A stretch of 5,021 bases of DNA from Clostridiales bacterium (GTDB taxonomy: Bacteria > Bacillota > Clostridia > Lachnospirales > CAG-274). Below are positions 4,845-5,021 of this stretch, in pieces (position 1 is the stretch's first letter; the number at the start of each line of letters is the position of its first letter). The translations under genes were made by a program, and so were the position numbers. A model generated the notes under the pieces. It saw only the letters and a list, made by a program, of their open reading frames with translations, had not been told where the DNA came from and made no database searches. The stretch covers positions 1 to 5,021 of the forward strand of contig JAJQBF010000163.1 of NCBI GenBank assembly GCA_021203425.1, given 5' to 3'.

Positions 4845-5021
4845 AAAGTCTTTCCCTTAGAATTAAAATAACTCTTTGGTTTTCCGCTGTTCTTATTTTT
4901 GTCGTTATTGTGACTTATTTTGCCATACTTTCCGTAAGCCGTCAGGTTATTCAAAAAACAATTAAAGACAGCCTTATAATAACGGTTACAAAAAATATAG
5001 ATGAGGTTGAATATTATTATG
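4841..5021 (+). CDS. Sensor histidine kinase, N-terminal part (runs off window)
   Basis: The first 60 residues of a protein with a TTG start that shares four bases (TTGA) with the regulator's TGA stop. The reading is M-K-S-L-S-L-R-I-K-I-T-L-W-F, followed by a hydrophobic helix (about 10-31) and then a polar, amphipathic stretch beginning SRQVIQKTIKDSL. This is the normal opening of a membrane sensor kinase: a short basic cytoplasmic tail, the first transmembrane helix, then the start of the extracytoplasmic sensor region. The frame stays open to the end of the window. HAMP, HisKA and ATPase domains would lie beyond it and are not visible. The identification rests on position after a response regulator, the overlap and this N-terminal pattern. 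Translation is probably coupled to the regulator. Confidence 0.85.
   Translation, partial: MKSLSLRIKITLWFSAVLIFVVIVTYFAILSVSRQVIQKTIKDSLIITVTKNIDEVEYYY

Noticed and set aside
1..5021. tRNA, rRNA, CRISPR array, insertion sequence or riboswitch
   Set aside because: No spaced direct repeats, transposase motifs, paired terminal repeats or recognisable RNA elements were seen on either strand. All gaps over 50 bases are explained by terminators or promoters.

Overview
The window looks like chromosomal DNA from a low-to-moderate GC Gram-positive of the class Clostridia, probably a gut-type lineage. This rests on AT-rich third positions, purine-rich Shine-Dalgarno sites before every gene, a consensus sigma-A type promoter, a copper-amine-oxidase-type 'stalk' domain protein, and a coiled-coil/M23 hydrolase directly behind an FtsX tail. 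The genus cannot be fixed from the sequence.

Layout. (1) Positions 2-91 are the last 29 codons of ftsX. (2) After 19 bases comes a secreted coiled-coil plus M23 peptidase protein (111-1379), the presumed peptidoglycan hydrolase worked by FtsEX. (3) A bulged hairpin (1395-1433) precedes a 647-residue membrane-anchored protein (1466-3409). It joins an N-terminal stalk domain to a divergent beta-propeller of the COG4880/PF09826 type and carries two Glu-rich linkers. (4) A perfect 16-bp inverted repeat (3417-3466) serves as a bidirectional terminator against the convergent gene. (5) That gene, on the minus strand (3465-4049), encodes a small cytoplasmic SGNH/GDSL hydrolase. (6) A 114-bp divergent intergenic region holds a near-perfect promoter for the hydrolase and a second promoter for the plus-strand two-component operon. 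A small hairpin covers the -35 of the second promoter. (7) An OmpR/PhoB-type response regulator (start revised to ATG 4164, end 4844) overlaps the TTG start of a sensor histidine kinase that runs off the window (4841-5021).

How the genes work together. The first block is a cell-division and cell-wall unit: FtsX transmits FtsE ATPase activity across the membrane to the secreted coiled-coil hydrolase. The stalk/propeller protein is also extracytoplasmic, but the sequence does not show that it shares this role. The regulator/kinase pair is a separate operon with unknown signal and targets. Nothing here is clearly a new system. The points most worth a second look are the stalk-propeller protein, the Lys-Leu replacing the near-invariant Lys-Pro of the receiver domain, and the compact divergent promoter region. 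There are no RNA genes, mobile elements or CRISPR arrays that I can see.
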